DNA of 64,000 nt from Polynucleobacter sp. JS-Safj-400b-B2 (GCF_018881975.1 NZ_JACVPJ010000006.1:62001-126000), one strand, 5' to 3'. Counted from the stretch's first letter, positions 8,268-16,080 are shown. Notes: generated from the sequence alone by a model not told the origin. Translations and numbers: made by a program.

Positions 8268-10766
8268 CTAATTAAACTGCATGGTGGCCGCAACAAAATC
8301 ATCGACTGGCAGCGGCTTAGAAAATAGATACCCTTGGTAGTGATGGCAACCCATCGCCTGGAGGTACTGAAATTGAACCTTATTTTCAACACCCTCAGCA
8401 ACTACTTTCAAATCAAGCGTTTGTCCCATTTGAATAATGATGCGAATGATGTCGCAATTTGTCTTATTTTCAGGAATATCTGCCACAAATGCTTGGTCAA
8501 TTTTTAACTCATCAAAAGGAAGGCTCTTTAAATAAGATAAGGATGAGTAACCCGTACCAAAGTCATCCAAGGAAAAATTAAAGCCATGTTTTTTTAATGC
8601 TTGCATCTTGAGGATGGCATTAGCCCTATCGCCTAAAAATAAGGATTCTGTTAATTCGAGATTAATTAGCCTTGGATTTGCCCCAGACTCATCAACCATT
8701 TTAATTAGCTTGCTAACAAAATTATCTTGCTCAAACTGTTTAATACTAATACTGACCGATATTGAAAGATGCGCCATCTTTTCCTGAGTAGACCATGAAA
8801 CAAGTTGCGAACAGACAGCCTTAATTACCCACCAGCTAATAGGAACAATAAGATCCGAAGACTCAGCCAGACCGATAAATCTTGCCGGACTCATAAGGCC
8901 AAGTTCGGGATGATTTAGCCTGATAAGTGCCTCAGCCGAGCTAATGCGACCCTTGCCGTCAATTTGTGGCTGGTAGTGCAATACAAACCATTGATTCTTA
9001 AGCGCCTGTTGCAACGTGGCCTGTAAAGCCATCCTCGCATTGATAGAGGCCTGCATATCTTCATCATAAAATTTAATGCAGTTCCGGCCCGCCTCTTTTG
9101 CTTGGTAAAGAGCCAGATCCGACTGCTTTATCAATTCATCAATTTCACCACAACCCTCACCTTGGAATAATGTAGTTCCAATGCTAATGGTGCCCATTGA
9201 AACATGTGAAGTTTTTTTCCGAGCCTCATTAAACGAAGATGCAATTTTTTCTGCAATAATTTTGATTGCATGTGCCGCCTCTGAGGCGCTAGAGCTCAAG
9301 TCCTCTATCAAAATCATAAATTCATCCCCGCCCATGCGCGCAACAGTATCACCAGCCCGCACTGCGCCTAAAAAACTGGTGGCGGCTAATTTCAATACAG
9401 TATCGCCACCATTATGTCCATGGATATCGTTTGTCATCTTGAAATTATCAAGATCAATAGAGAAAAGCGCGCAATAGGCCTTGCTGCGCTGAGTCGCTTT
9501 AATAGCTCGTTGAAGCCGATCAATAAACAAGCGCCTATTTGCTAAATTAGTGAGAGGGTCAAAAAAAGCGAGTTCCTCAGCTTTATTTTCTGCTGATTTT
9601 TGTTCAGTGATATCCCAATTTGTTCCAATCATGCGATAAGCAATGCCGCCTGAATCTTTTAAGGTGCGAGCATGACCACGTATGTAGCGAATATTGCCAT
9701 CTGGCCAAACTATGCGGAACTCAAGCTTGAACTCACCGCTTTGGATTCCTTCTTGAATCGCTTTTTCACCCTCCTGTCTGTCGTCAGGATGTAGGCCATT
9801 TTGCCAAGCTTCATATGCACCAGCAAATTGCTCTTTCTGAATTCCGTAAAGCTGATACATTTGATCATCCCAAATCAAAATATCATTAATAATATCCCAA
9901 TCCCAAATTCCGACACCATCAGCACTAGTTGCAATCACCAAACGCCGCTGGGATTCCTCCAAGAAGTACTGCATCTCATTAAGTTTTTTTTCTAAAAGTT
10001 TTCGCTCGGTAATATTTCTTTGAATTGAAACCCAATGAGTAAACCATCCAACCTCATTAGCCAGTGGATAAATATTCAGTTCTTGCCAAAACTCTTTTCC
10101 ATCTTTTGTGTAATTAAGAACCTCCTCTCGAATCGGCTGCCACCTATCCAGAGCAAGATGAATACGATGCGCCGTTTCGGCATCGGTATTTGGCCCATGA
10201 AATATTCGGGGAGTTTTTCCTATGACCTCTTCGAGTGTATAGCCAGTTTGTTTGAGCAAGGCATCGTTAGCAAAAACAATTTTCGGTCCCGGCCAGTGAT
10301 ATGGCTCAGCCTCAGTAATCAGAATTAAGTCACTGGAATTCTTGATTAAACTATTGGCAAGCTCGAGCGATAACTTTAATCCGTCTTTTGCTTTGGGCGT
10401 TGATTTATTCTCAATGGCAAAGCAGAAAATCTTTTCATCTTGAGATCCAATAAACGCATTGATCAAAAATGAAATGACTCTTTGATCTTTAGATAGCTGT
10501 TCGATTGAAATTTGGGTAAAGCTTTTATCAACGAGATGCTGCAGGCCATTCAAACTCTTTTCCCGTGCACCCTCTATTTGCACGTCACTCATGTTCATGC
10601 CGAATAGCTCTGCTTTGTCATAGCCTATGAGCTGACAATATCCATCGCTAGCCTCCACGAATTGCCCCTCATAAGTGACGGCAAAAAATATGTCTGACTG
10701 ATATTTTTGTCCCACTACTGCAGCAACAGGGTCTTGCACTTCAATTAAATTTTCAGAGTCCTGCAT
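8268..10766 (-). CDS. Soluble PAS/PAS/PAS/GGDEF/EAL cyclic-di-GMP protein
   Basis: An 832-residue protein with no membrane segment, so predicted cytoplasmic. It has three PAS-type folds (about 25-120, 135-255, 275-390), then GGDEF (395-565) and EAL (575-832). GGDEF is intact at 479-483 with inhibitory-site RAGD at 470-473. The EAL domain keeps Glu612, Glu704, Asp734-Asp735, Lys755, Glu791 and Gln811. The conserved metal-binding Asn of the SVNVS-type strand is Ser672 (codon AGT at 8751-8753), which may weaken phosphodiesterase activity. The second PAS resembles LOV domains (GPNTDAET block) but has Pro186 where the flavin-reactive Cys would be. No clear Shine-Dalgarno precedes the ATG. It is the upstream member of the tandem pair. 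Confidence 0.9.
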   Translation of the reverse strand: MQDSENLIEVQDPVAAVVGQKYQSDIFFAVTYEGQFVEASDGYCQLIGYDKAELFGMNMSDVQIEGAREKSLNGLQHLVDKSFTQISIEQLSKDQRVISFLINAFIGSQDEKIFCFAIENKSTPKAKDGLKLSLELANSLIKNSSDLILITEAEPYHWPGPKIVFANDALLKQTGYTLEEVIGKTPRIFHGPNTDAETAHRIHLALDRWQPIREEVLNYTKDGKEFWQELNIYPLANEVGWFTHWVSIQRNITERKLLEKKLNEMQYFLEESQRRLVIATSADGVGIWDWDIINDILIWDDQMYQLYGIQKEQFAGAYEAWQNGLHPDDRQEGEKAIQEGIQSGEFKLEFRIVWPDGNIRYIRGHARTLKDSGGIAYRMIGTNWDITEQKSAENKAEELAFFDPLTNLANRRLFIDRLQRAIKATQRSKAYCALFSIDLDNFKMTNDIHGHNGGDTVLKLAATSFLGAVRAGDTVARMGGDEFMILIEDLSSSASEAAHAIKIIAEKIASSFNEARKKTSHVSMGTISIGTTLFQGEGCGEIDELIKQSDLALYQAKEAGRNCIKFYDEDMQASINARMALQATLQQALKNQWFVLHYQPQIDGKGRISSAEALIRLNHPELGLMSPARFIGLAESSDLIVPISWWVIKAVCSQLVSWSTQEKMAHLSISVSISIKQFEQDNFVSKLIKMVDESGANPRLINLELTESLFLGDRANAILKMQALKKHGFNFSLDDFGTGYSSLSYLKSLPFDELKIDQAFVADIPENKTNCDIIRIIIQMGQTLDLKVVAEGVENKVQFQYLQAMGCHHYQGYLFSKPLPVDDFVAATMQFN

Positions 10767-10780
10767 GACTGTAATTAAGA

Positions 10781-10809
10781 ATTAGATATTTATTATTTGA
10801 CTTCTTCAA
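10781..10809 (-). promoter_or_regulatory. Candidate sigma-70 promoter for the soluble GGDEF-EAL gene
   Basis: Read on the minus strand: a TTGAAG -35 (10804-10809), a 17-base spacer and a TCTAAT -10 (10781-10786). The predicted start would leave a leader of only a few bases before the ATG at 10766, consistent with the lack of a ribosome binding site. Seen by eye only. Confidence 0.33.
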
Positions 10810-10851
10810 TCTTATCCCGAACCACGACTGAAAAGGACTGCTCATTGTCAG

Positions 10852-10895
10852 ATTATTCAATTAATTAGTACTTTTCTACTAATTAATTGAATAAT
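10852..10895. repeat. Perfect 19-bp AT-rich inverted repeat
   Basis: Bases 10852-10870 are the exact reverse complement of 10877-10895, separated by the 6-base loop CTTTTC. It sits in the 237-base gap between the soluble GGDEF-EAL gene and the gene downstream of clpA, about 85 bases before the GGDEF-EAL start. It is followed by AGTTTTT on the plus strand. It could be an operator for a dimeric regulator, a terminator-like hairpin or a recombination scar; the sequence does not decide. I see no coding sequence in the rest of the gap. Confidence 0.85.
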
Positions 10896-10955
10896 AGTTT
10901 TTATCGCCATCTCCTGTAACCCGGAACACCAACGCCTTACATAAGCTTCGCGCGG

Positions 10956-10985
10956 CAACAAAAAAGCCACCCAAGGGTGGCTTTT
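10956..10985 (-). terminator. Rho-independent terminator of the clpS-clpA run
   Basis: Read on the minus strand, AAAAGCCACCC and GGGTGGCTTTT form an 11-bp stem with a 2-base loop (10962-10985), followed by TT and GTTG. It lies 18 bases after the stop codon of the 77-residue gene. The A/T flanks make it usable in both directions. Confidence 0.85.
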
Positions 10986-11003
10986 CATAAAAACTCTACT
11001 AAG

Positions 11004-11237
11004 CTACTTACGAATATGCGCCTTGCGAGCTGCATCTTGTGACATACCTGCACCAGCACCTTCACGAGACTCTTTCTCAGCAGTGATTTCTTTACGGCGT
11101 TCTTTGCATGATCCTGCGATCTCTTGCAAAGCCTTGCGAGCGCGGGCTGCAGAAGCTTTAATACCTTTTCCTTGAAACTTTTCATTTTCAGCTTTGTAAG
11201 TTTCAAAGGCTTCTAGTAATTTATCGTGATGAGACAT
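11004..11237 (-). CDS. Small, highly charged hypothetical protein
   Basis: A 77-residue protein that I do not recognise. It is rich in Lys, Arg, Glu and Ala, has no signal peptide or membrane segment, and looks largely helical (residues 1-60), ending in a short Ala/Gly stretch and a basic tail (KAHIRK). It has one Cys (Cys44). A good Shine-Dalgarno (AAGGA) precedes the ATG by a few bases, and a strong terminator follows the stop, which together support it as a real gene. It starts 41 bases after the clpA stop on the same strand and is probably co-transcribed with clpS-clpA. A competing frame (10985-11206) lacks these signals. Function unknown; a DNA, RNA or ClpA partner role would be a guess. 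Confidence 0.75.
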   Translation of the reverse strand: MSHHDKLLEAFETYKAENEKFQGKGIKASAARARKALQEIAGSCKERRKEITAEKESREGAGAGMSQDAARKAHIRK

Positions 11238-11278
11238 GTTTTCCTTTTTGGTTTGTATTTATTAAATAAATTAGTGAA

Positions 11279-13585
11279 TTAAATTTCTTCAGCAGGCGCT
11301 ACATCAGCCTTAGCGCGCTTTCCTGGTAATGCTGGAGCATCAAAGTTCAATAGGACTTTGCCATCAGCATCAATATCAACATCCACATGACCACCTTGAG
11401 CCAACTTACCAAACAGTAGCTCGTCAGCAAGCGCCTTACGGACAGTGTCTTGAATGATGCGTTGCATCGGGCGAGCGCCCATTAAAGGATCGAAGCCATG
11501 CTTGGCCAAATGGGCTCGCAAGGCAGGACTAAAGGTTGCATCCACTTTCTTCTCATGGAGTTGCTCCTCTAACTGCATCAAGAACTTATCAACCACGCGC
11601 ATGATGATCGACTCATCAAGAGCTTTGAAGGAAACGATGGCGTCTAAGCGATTGCGGAACTCCGGCGTGAAGAATTTCTTGATATCAGCCATCTCATCAC
11701 CAGACTCACGCGCATTGGTAAAGCCAATGGTTGATTTCTGCATCGCTTCAGCACCAGCATTCGTGGTCATGATAATGATCACATTACGGAAATCAGTCTT
11801 ACGACCATTGTTATCCGTTAATGTGCCATGATCCATCACTTGCAAGAGAATGTTGAAAATATCTGGGTGAGCTTTTTCAATTTCATCAAGCAAGAGCACG
11901 CAATGTGGTTTCTTATTTACGGCCTCAGTGAGTAAGCCGCCTTGATCAAATCCTACATAACCTGGAGGCGCACCAATCAAGCGACTCACTGCATGACGCT
12001 CCATGTACTCGGACATATCAAAACGGAGCAACTCAATACCTAGAATGTAGGCAAGCTGTTTAGCAACTTCAGTCTTACCAACACCAGTTGGTCCGGAGAA
12101 CAAGAATGAGCCGATTGGACGATCGATCTTGCCTAGACCAGCACGAGTCATTTTGATAGCGCTAGCCAAGGCCTCGATCGCAGGATCTTGACCAAAAACC
12201 ACACTCTTAATGTCACGATCCAAAGTTTGCAACTTACTACGGTCGTCGACCGTGACTGATTGCGGCGGTATGCGCGCAATCTTTGCCACAATTTCCTCAA
12301 TCTCAGGACGGCCAATAGTTTTCTTCTGCTTAGATTTCGGCAAAATACGTTGGGCAGCGCCCGCTTCATCAATGACATCAATTGCTTTATCGGGCAAATG
12401 GCGGTCATTAATGTAGCGCGCAGAAAGCTCGGCAGCGGCGACTAATGCGCCTGCCGCATATTTCACGCTATGGTGCTCTTCAAAGCGTGACTTCAAGCCA
12501 CGTAAAATTTGCACGGTTTGATCTACTGTTGGCTCAACAACATCTACCTTTTGAAAACGACGCGATAAAGCTGCATCCTTTTCAAAAATTCCACGATATT
12601 CTGTAAAGGTAGTTGCGCCGATACATTTCAGCTGACCATTGGACAATGCAGGCTTTAGTAAATTGCTAGCATCCAATGTTCCGCCAGAAGCCGCACCAGC
12701 ACCAATCAATGTATGAATCTCATCAATAAATAAAACGCCATGCGCATGATCTTTTAAAGACTTCAGAACACTTTTCAAGCGCTGTTCAAAATCACCGCGG
12801 TATTTAGTCCCCGCTAAAAGAGCGCCCATATCCAAAGAGTAAACGGTAGCGTTAGCCAAAATATCAGGCACATCACCCTTAACGATTCTCCAGGCCAAGC
12901 CCTCAGCAATCGCCGTTTTACCAACGCCAGCTTCGCCCACTAATAATGGATTGTTCTTGCGACGACGGCAGAGGACCTGAATCACGCGCTCTACTTCACT
13001 TTCACGGCCAATCAATGGATCAATCTTGCCTTGACGGGCCAGTGTGTTGAGGTTCTGGGTGTATTGCTCTAGAGGACTTTCTTTGCCAGAGGCACTAGAT
13101 TCCTCAGTTTCCTGAGAGGGCTCCACAGGCTTCACATGCTCGGACTGATCTTTGCGCACACCATGACTAATGAAGTTCACAACGTCTAATCGTGTAACGC
13201 CCTGTTGTTGCAAGAAATACACTGCATGCGAATCTTTTTCACCAAAGATGGCCACTAGTACGTTTGCACCAGTCACTTCTTTCTTTCCATTTGATGTGGA
13301 CTGCACATGCATGATGGCACGCTGAATGACTCGCTGAAATCCTAGCGTAGGTTGCGTATCAACCTCGTCATTGCCTGGGACCACCGGTGTATTGTCATTA
13401 ATAAAGTTTTTGAGTTGGCTACGCAGCTCTGCAATATTGACTGCACAGGCTTTTAAGACCTCTACCGCGGTGGCGTTATCCAGTAAGGCCGCGAGCAAAT
13501 GCTCGACCGTAATGAACTCATGTCGCGATGCCCTTGCGTCAACAAACGCCATGTGCAAACTTACTTCTAATTCTTGGGCAATCAT
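11279..13585 (-). CDS. clpA: ATP-dependent Clp protease ATP-binding subunit ClpA
   Basis: Hexameric AAA+ unfoldase that threads substrates into ClpP. The 768 residues contain the N-terminal Clp repeat domain (about 1-145), a first AAA+ module with GEAGVGKTA Walker A and FIDEIHTL Walker B, and a second module with GPTGVGKTE and [10 protein letters not shown]. There is no long coiled middle domain, which separates it from ClpB. The start chosen is the ATG at 13585, preceded by GGAGG and giving the standard MIAQELE N-terminus; an upstream in-frame ATG exists at 13603 inside clpS. The start overlaps the clpS stop by four bases (ATGA), so translation is probably coupled. clpP is not in the window. 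Confidence 0.97.
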   Translation of the reverse strand: MIAQELEVSLHMAFVDARASRHEFITVEHLLAALLDNATAVEVLKACAVNIAELRSQLKNFINDNTPVVPGNDEVDTQPTLGFQRVIQRAIMHVQSTSNGKKEVTGANVLVAIFGEKDSHAVYFLQQQGVTRLDVVNFISHGVRKDQSEHVKPVEPSQETEESSASGKESPLEQYTQNLNTLARQGKIDPLIGRESEVERVIQVLCRRRKNNPLLVGEAGVGKTAIAEGLAWRIVKGDVPDILANATVYSLDMGALLAGTKYRGDFEQRLKSVLKSLKDHAHGVLFIDEIHTLIGAGAASGGTLDASNLLKPALSNGQLKCIGATTFTEYRGIFEKDAALSRRFQKVDVVEPTVDQTVQILRGLKSRFEEHHSVKYAAGALVAAAELSARYINDRHLPDKAIDVIDEAGAAQRILPKSKQKKTIGRPEIEEIVAKIARIPPQSVTVDDRSKLQTLDRDIKSVVFGQDPAIEALASAIKMTRAGLGKIDRPIGSFLFSGPTGVGKTEVAKQLAYILGIELLRFDMSEYMERHAVSRLIGAPPGYVGFDQGGLLTEAVNKKPHCVLLLDEIEKAHPDIFNILLQVMDHGTLTDNNGRKTDFRNVIIIMTTNAGAEAMQKSTIGFTNARESGDEMADIKKFFTPEFRNRLDAIVSFKALDESIIMRVVDKFLMQLEEQLHEKKVDATFSPALRAHLAKHGFDPLMGARPMQRIIQDTVRKALADELLFGKLAQGGHVDVDIDADGKVLLNFDAPALPGKRAKADVAPAEEI

Positions 13586-13929
13586 GCTTCCTCCATAGTG
13601 CACTGTAGTGGATGACCCGCTTCACGGGATAATTCGATAACTTGATGCACTTTCGTGGCAGCGACATCACGGGTAAATACTCCGCAAACGCCTTTGCCAA
13701 TTAAATGTACTTGCAACATAATGCGTGTAGCTGTTTCATGATCCTTATTAAAATACTCCTGAATGACCATCACCACAAATTCCATTGGCGTGTAATCGTC
13801 ATTTAATAGTAAAACTTTATACATCGAGGGCGCCTTAACTTGCTCGATCTGTTTTTCGAGCAGAAGGGTATCTTCAACGTATGGATTGCTGGGGTTGCCA
13901 GTGGTGGGGTTTTTGGGAGCGCGACTCAT
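13582..13929 (-). CDS. clpS: ClpS adaptor for ClpA (N-end rule)
   Basis: Adaptor that binds proteins with bulky hydrophobic N-terminal residues and delivers them to ClpAP, and modulates ClpA substrate choice. The predicted protein has 115 residues from the ATG at 13929 (MSRAPKNP); an in-frame ATG at 13947 would add six residues. The core shows [18 protein letters not shown], which includes the Asn-Asp pair used to bind the N-degron, then [11 protein letters not shown] and a C-terminal helix ending [11 protein letters not shown]. Its stop overlaps the clpA start by four bases. It is transcribed divergently from the cold-shock gene, as in many Burkholderiales. Confidence 0.96.
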   Translation of the reverse strand: MSRAPKNPTTGNPSNPYVEDTLLLEKQIEQVKAPSMYKVLLLNDDYTPMEFVVMVIQEYFNKDHETATRIMLQVHLIGKGVCGVFTRDVAATKVHQVIELSREAGHPLQCTMEEA

Positions 13930-14053
13930 GAGAAACATTCTAAACACAGATATTGAAACTCTAATTTACAGGGGTCATGTTGCGAAAAACACGCAAAAAA
14001 ACCCTCTTAAACCTATATTGGGGCATTTTTCTATAAAAAAAGGGGTAATTACT

Positions 14054-14116
14054 AGGGGGTAGGGGCATATAACTCCTTGACACCCCTCCAAAAAGGGCAA
14101 ACAATCAGGGGGTAGG
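14054..14116 (+). repeat. Direct repeat AGGGGGTAGG around the csp promoter
   Basis: The 10-base word AGGGGGTAGG occurs at 14054-14063 and again at 14107-14116, 53 bases apart start to start, close to five turns of B-DNA. The copies flank a candidate TTGACA promoter in the 286-base divergent gap between clpS and the cold-shock gene. They could be operator half-sites. The gap also contains an AGGGGT/ACCCCT complementary pair (14041-14046 with 14082-14087). Confidence 0.7.
14077..14105 (+). promoter_or_regulatory. Candidate sigma-70 promoter for the cold-shock gene
   Basis: TTGACA (14077-14082), a 17-base spacer and AACAAT (14100-14105). It would give a leader of roughly 100 bases before the ATG at 14216, in keeping with the long leaders known for cspA-type genes. 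The -10 box matches the consensus at only four of six bases. Confidence 0.5.
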
Positions 14117-14215
14117 CTTCAAGAGAGGTTCTATTTAGGCGTGTTGTGGATTGAGACTGATTAAAAAGTATTTACCCTCATCACGGTTGTTTTAAGTTTA
14201 TGTAATGGAGTTCGC

Positions 14216-14419
14216 ATGGCGACCGGAATTGTTAAGTGGTTCAATGATGCAAAAGGTTTTGGCTTTATCAAACCTGATGATGGTGAAGAAGAGTTGTTCG
14301 CGCATTTCAGCGCAATTACTATGCCTGGGTTCAAAACCCTCAAGGAAAACCAAAAGGTAACGTTTGATATTACCCAAGGTCCTAAAGGCAAGCAAGCTAC
14401 CAATATCCAAGCGGCTTAA
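14216..14419 (+). CDS. Cold-shock domain protein (CspA family)
   Basis: A 67-residue single cold-shock domain protein that binds single-stranded RNA or DNA and acts as an RNA chaperone. The full domain is present: [15 protein letters not shown] with RNP1 (KGFGFI) and the RNP2 strand LFAHFS. The second motif reads LFAHFS rather than the commoner VFVHFS. Length is normal. The ATG is preceded by TGGAG. It is monocistronic by appearance, with a long leader and a strong terminator directly after. The clpS-clpA genes run divergently upstream, a linkage also known for cspD in E. coli, but I cannot tell which Csp paralogue this is. Confidence 0.95.
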   Translation: MATGIVKWFNDAKGFGFIKPDDGEEELFAHFSAITMPGFKTLKENQKVTFDITQGPKGKQATNIQAA

Positions 14420-14438
14420 TAGTCCTTAGATCATTATT

Positions 14439-14470
14439 AAAAACCCAGGATTCGTTCCTGGGTTTTTTTT
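14439..14470 (+). terminator. Rho-independent terminator of the cold-shock gene
   Basis: AAACCCAGGA (14441-14450) and TCCTGGGTTT (14456-14465) form a perfect 10-bp stem around TTCGT, followed by an uninterrupted T run to 14470. Confidence 0.95.
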
Positions 14471-14502
14471 CGTCCGCAATTTCCCTCACTTAAAATATAT
14501 TC

Positions 14503-14955
14503 ATGCTTATCTCAAAAAACAATTTCATTAAATTATTTGCCATCCTCTTTTTCTTTTGCTCGGGCTTTGCGTCAGCTCAAGTCAATGTTGGCTTACCGAC
14601 TGTTGAATTAAAGGCGGGTATCTACCGAATTCAGGCTGAGCTTGCCGATACACCGAAGGCTAGAGAGGTTGGTCTCATGAATCGCACAAGCATGCCAACC
14701 AATTCTGGAATGTTATTTATCTTCGAACAAAAAGCTGGTCACTGCTTTTGGATGAATAACACTAAGATTCCACTCTCGATTGCATTCATTGCGGATGATG
14801 GCAAGATTGTGAACATTGAAGAGATGCAGGCTGAAACTACTAACAACCATTGCCCTAAAGCGGCTGTGCGTTATGCATTGGAAATGAATAAGCAGTGGTT
14901 CTCAGAAAGAGTAATCGTACCGGGCGCAGTTGTCACTGGCTTGCCAAGGCGGTAA
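14503..14955 (+). CDS. Secreted DUF192 family protein
   Basis: A 150-residue protein with an N-terminal signal peptide (hydrophobic 9-22, likely cleavage after ASA near 25-26), so periplasmic or secreted. The remainder matches the DUF192 family: AREVGLMNRTSMP, GMLFIF, FWMNNTKIPLSIAFI and the closing segment with VIVPGA. The family has a small beta fold and no firmly established function that I know of. It starts 83 bases after the cold-shock stop and beyond that gene's terminator, so it is probably transcribed from its own promoter. The next gene is convergent. Confidence 0.9.
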   Translation: MLISKNNFIKLFAILFFFCSGFASAQVNVGLPTVELKAGIYRIQAELADTPKAREVGLMNRTSMPTNSGMLFIFEQKAGHCFWMNNTKIPLSIAFIADDGKIVNIEEMQAETTNNHCPKAAVRYALEMNKQWFSERVIVPGAVVTGLPRR

Positions 14956-14965
14956 TTATTTGGGC

Positions 14966-15706
14966 TTAGTTCTTCAATATGAACTGGGCTGCAGCTTTAA
15001 CGAACTCTGGTTCTTTTTGATTGAAGCCGTGATACGCCCTTGAGCCACAAACATCACCTTCACTGATTCCGCCATCGATCTGAATAAATTGGGAGCTTAA
15101 TTTTTTTGAGCGGCCATCAATAATTCTTTCAGATGAAACAAATGGCGTAGACCCACAACCATCATCAACGTGATGAATTGCTAGCACAGGCACTGTTACA
15201 TCGGAATCTATTGTGGCCGACCTATAAGTGCCCGCAACAATTACCCCAGCGATCAATTTTTCTTTTTCTTTTCCACCATTTACAAATTCAGTAACGCTAA
15301 CAGTGCCCATGCTGTGGCCAAATATCCATACCGGTAGATTTAATTTTTCTTTGTAATAAGTCACCACATTCAAAATTCTTTGCTGGTGATCTCTAATGGA
15401 TCTTGAATTACGCATACCTGCACCAAGGTCATAAGGCGTATCCACCAACACAGAATCAATTCCATACTGAGCCCAGAGATCCTTAGACCTGACAAAGGTA
15501 TGGCCGTTGGTCGTTGAACCATCATCCTTCAGATTTAAGACGCCACCGCCACCAGGAAATAACAAGACTACTGCTTTAGCATTTTTGACTGGGTTTAACA
15601 ATGTTCTAGTAGGCGCATCGTCTTTGTAAAGAACATCAAAGACTTGGGAATATGCAGTAGAGGATATAAGTATCCCGAATACAGTAACAATATGAGCAAT
15701 CTTCAT
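14966..15706 (-). CDS. Secreted alpha/beta hydrolase-like protein
   Basis: A 246-residue predicted hydrolase. The chosen start (ATG at 15706) gives a classic signal peptide (MKIAHIVTVFGILISSTAYS), so export to the periplasm is likely; a longer frame begins at 15742 but lacks a signal-like N-terminus. The fold is suggested by the strand VVLLFPGGGG (oxyanion region), the nucleophile elbow GHSMG with Ser132, an acidic pair Asp181-Asp182 after a strand (VLAIHHVDD), and His226 (AYHGF). Cys184 and Cys220 could form a disulfide in the periplasm. The substrate is unknown. Its upstream region contains the terminator of ppnP, so it must have its own promoter. It looks accessory beside the arginine genes. 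Confidence 0.75.
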   Translation of the reverse strand: MKIAHIVTVFGILISSTAYSQVFDVLYKDDAPTRTLLNPVKNAKAVVLLFPGGGGVLNLKDDGSTTNGHTFVRSKDLWAQYGIDSVLVDTPYDLGAGMRNSRSIRDHQQRILNVVTYYKEKLNLPVWIFGHSMGTVSVTEFVNGGKEKEKLIAGVIVAGTYRSATIDSDVTVPVLAIHHVDDGCGSTPFVSSERIIDGRSKKLSSQFIQIDGGISEGDVCGSRAYHGFNQKEPEFVKAAAQFILKN

Positions 15707-15731
15707 TTGTAGATTCTTACACGACACAAAA

Positions 15732-15753
15732 TAAAAAACCACCCGAAGGTGGC
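15732..15753 (-). terminator. Rho-independent terminator after ppnP
   Basis: On the minus strand: CCACC, TTCG loop, GGTGG, then a T run (TTTTTTATTTT). The C(TTCG)G closing is the extra-stable tetraloop type. It lies about 22 bases after the ppnP stop and upstream of the hydrolase start. Confidence 0.88.
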
Positions 15754-15774
15754 ATTATTTGAAGTATCTTTTAG

Positions 15775-16080
15775 TTACTCGAAATGGCAAACATAGTGCA
15801 CTGGTTGCTCAGCACGAATAATGAAATAGCCACCCTTTTCTACTTCCCAGCTTTGACCAGCCTTGAACTCTTGCTCAGGGGCGCCGTTGATGCTGACAAA
15901 AGCATTGCCATCAACTACTTCCATAATCTCGCTAGTGCTTAAGTCAAAACGCAAGGTACTTGGCAGTACCACGCCAACTGACTTGCGCACGCCATTTGGC
16001 AATGTCACAGTGTGAGACACGCACTTGCCATCAAAAAATACATTGGCTTTTTTACCTACGGAAACTTGATCAAATTGCAT
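15775..16080 (-). CDS. ppnP: Pyrimidine/purine nucleoside phosphorylase PpnP (DUF1255)
   Basis: A 101-residue single-domain cupin-like protein of the PpnP (formerly YaiE/DUF1255) family, which phosphorolyses a broad range of nucleosides to base and ribose-1-phosphate. Recognisable features are the SVGVVLPSTLRFD strand, the SEIMEVVDG block matching the family EEM segment, FKAGQSWEVEKGGYF and the C-terminal PVHYVCHFE. Length fits the family (about 94-105). It lies 30 bases after argG on the same strand and may be read through from it, although there is no obvious functional tie to arginine synthesis. Confidence 0.9.
   Translation of the reverse strand: MQFDQVSVGKKANVFFDGKCVSHTVTLPNGVRKSVGVVLPSTLRFDLSTSEIMEVVDGNAFVSINGAPEQEFKAGQSWEVEKGGYFIIRAEQPVHYVCHFE

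Noticed and set aside
10238..10300. A blue-light LOV photoreceptor
   Set aside because: The adduct-forming Cys is replaced by Pro, so classical LOV photochemistry is not expected.
10852..10895. The 19-bp palindrome as an insertion-sequence end or phage attachment site
   Set aside because: No transposase, integrase, tRNA or target-site duplication is nearby, so it is reported only as an unexplained inverted repeat.
10985..11206. A 73-codon frame competing with the small gene after clpA
   Set aside because: It lacks a ribosome binding site and runs into the terminator stem, whereas the 11004-11237 frame has AAGGA upstream and stops before the terminator.
14042..14112. A G-quadruplex in the csp leader region
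   Set aside because: Three close G tracts are present but the fourth is about 30-45 bases away across C-rich sequence that can pair with them, so a stable quadruplex is not supported.
13930..14215. Sigma-32 promoter upstream of clpS-clpA
   Set aside because: A CTTGAAG word occurs on the minus strand near 14119, but no CCCCATNT box lies at an acceptable distance.
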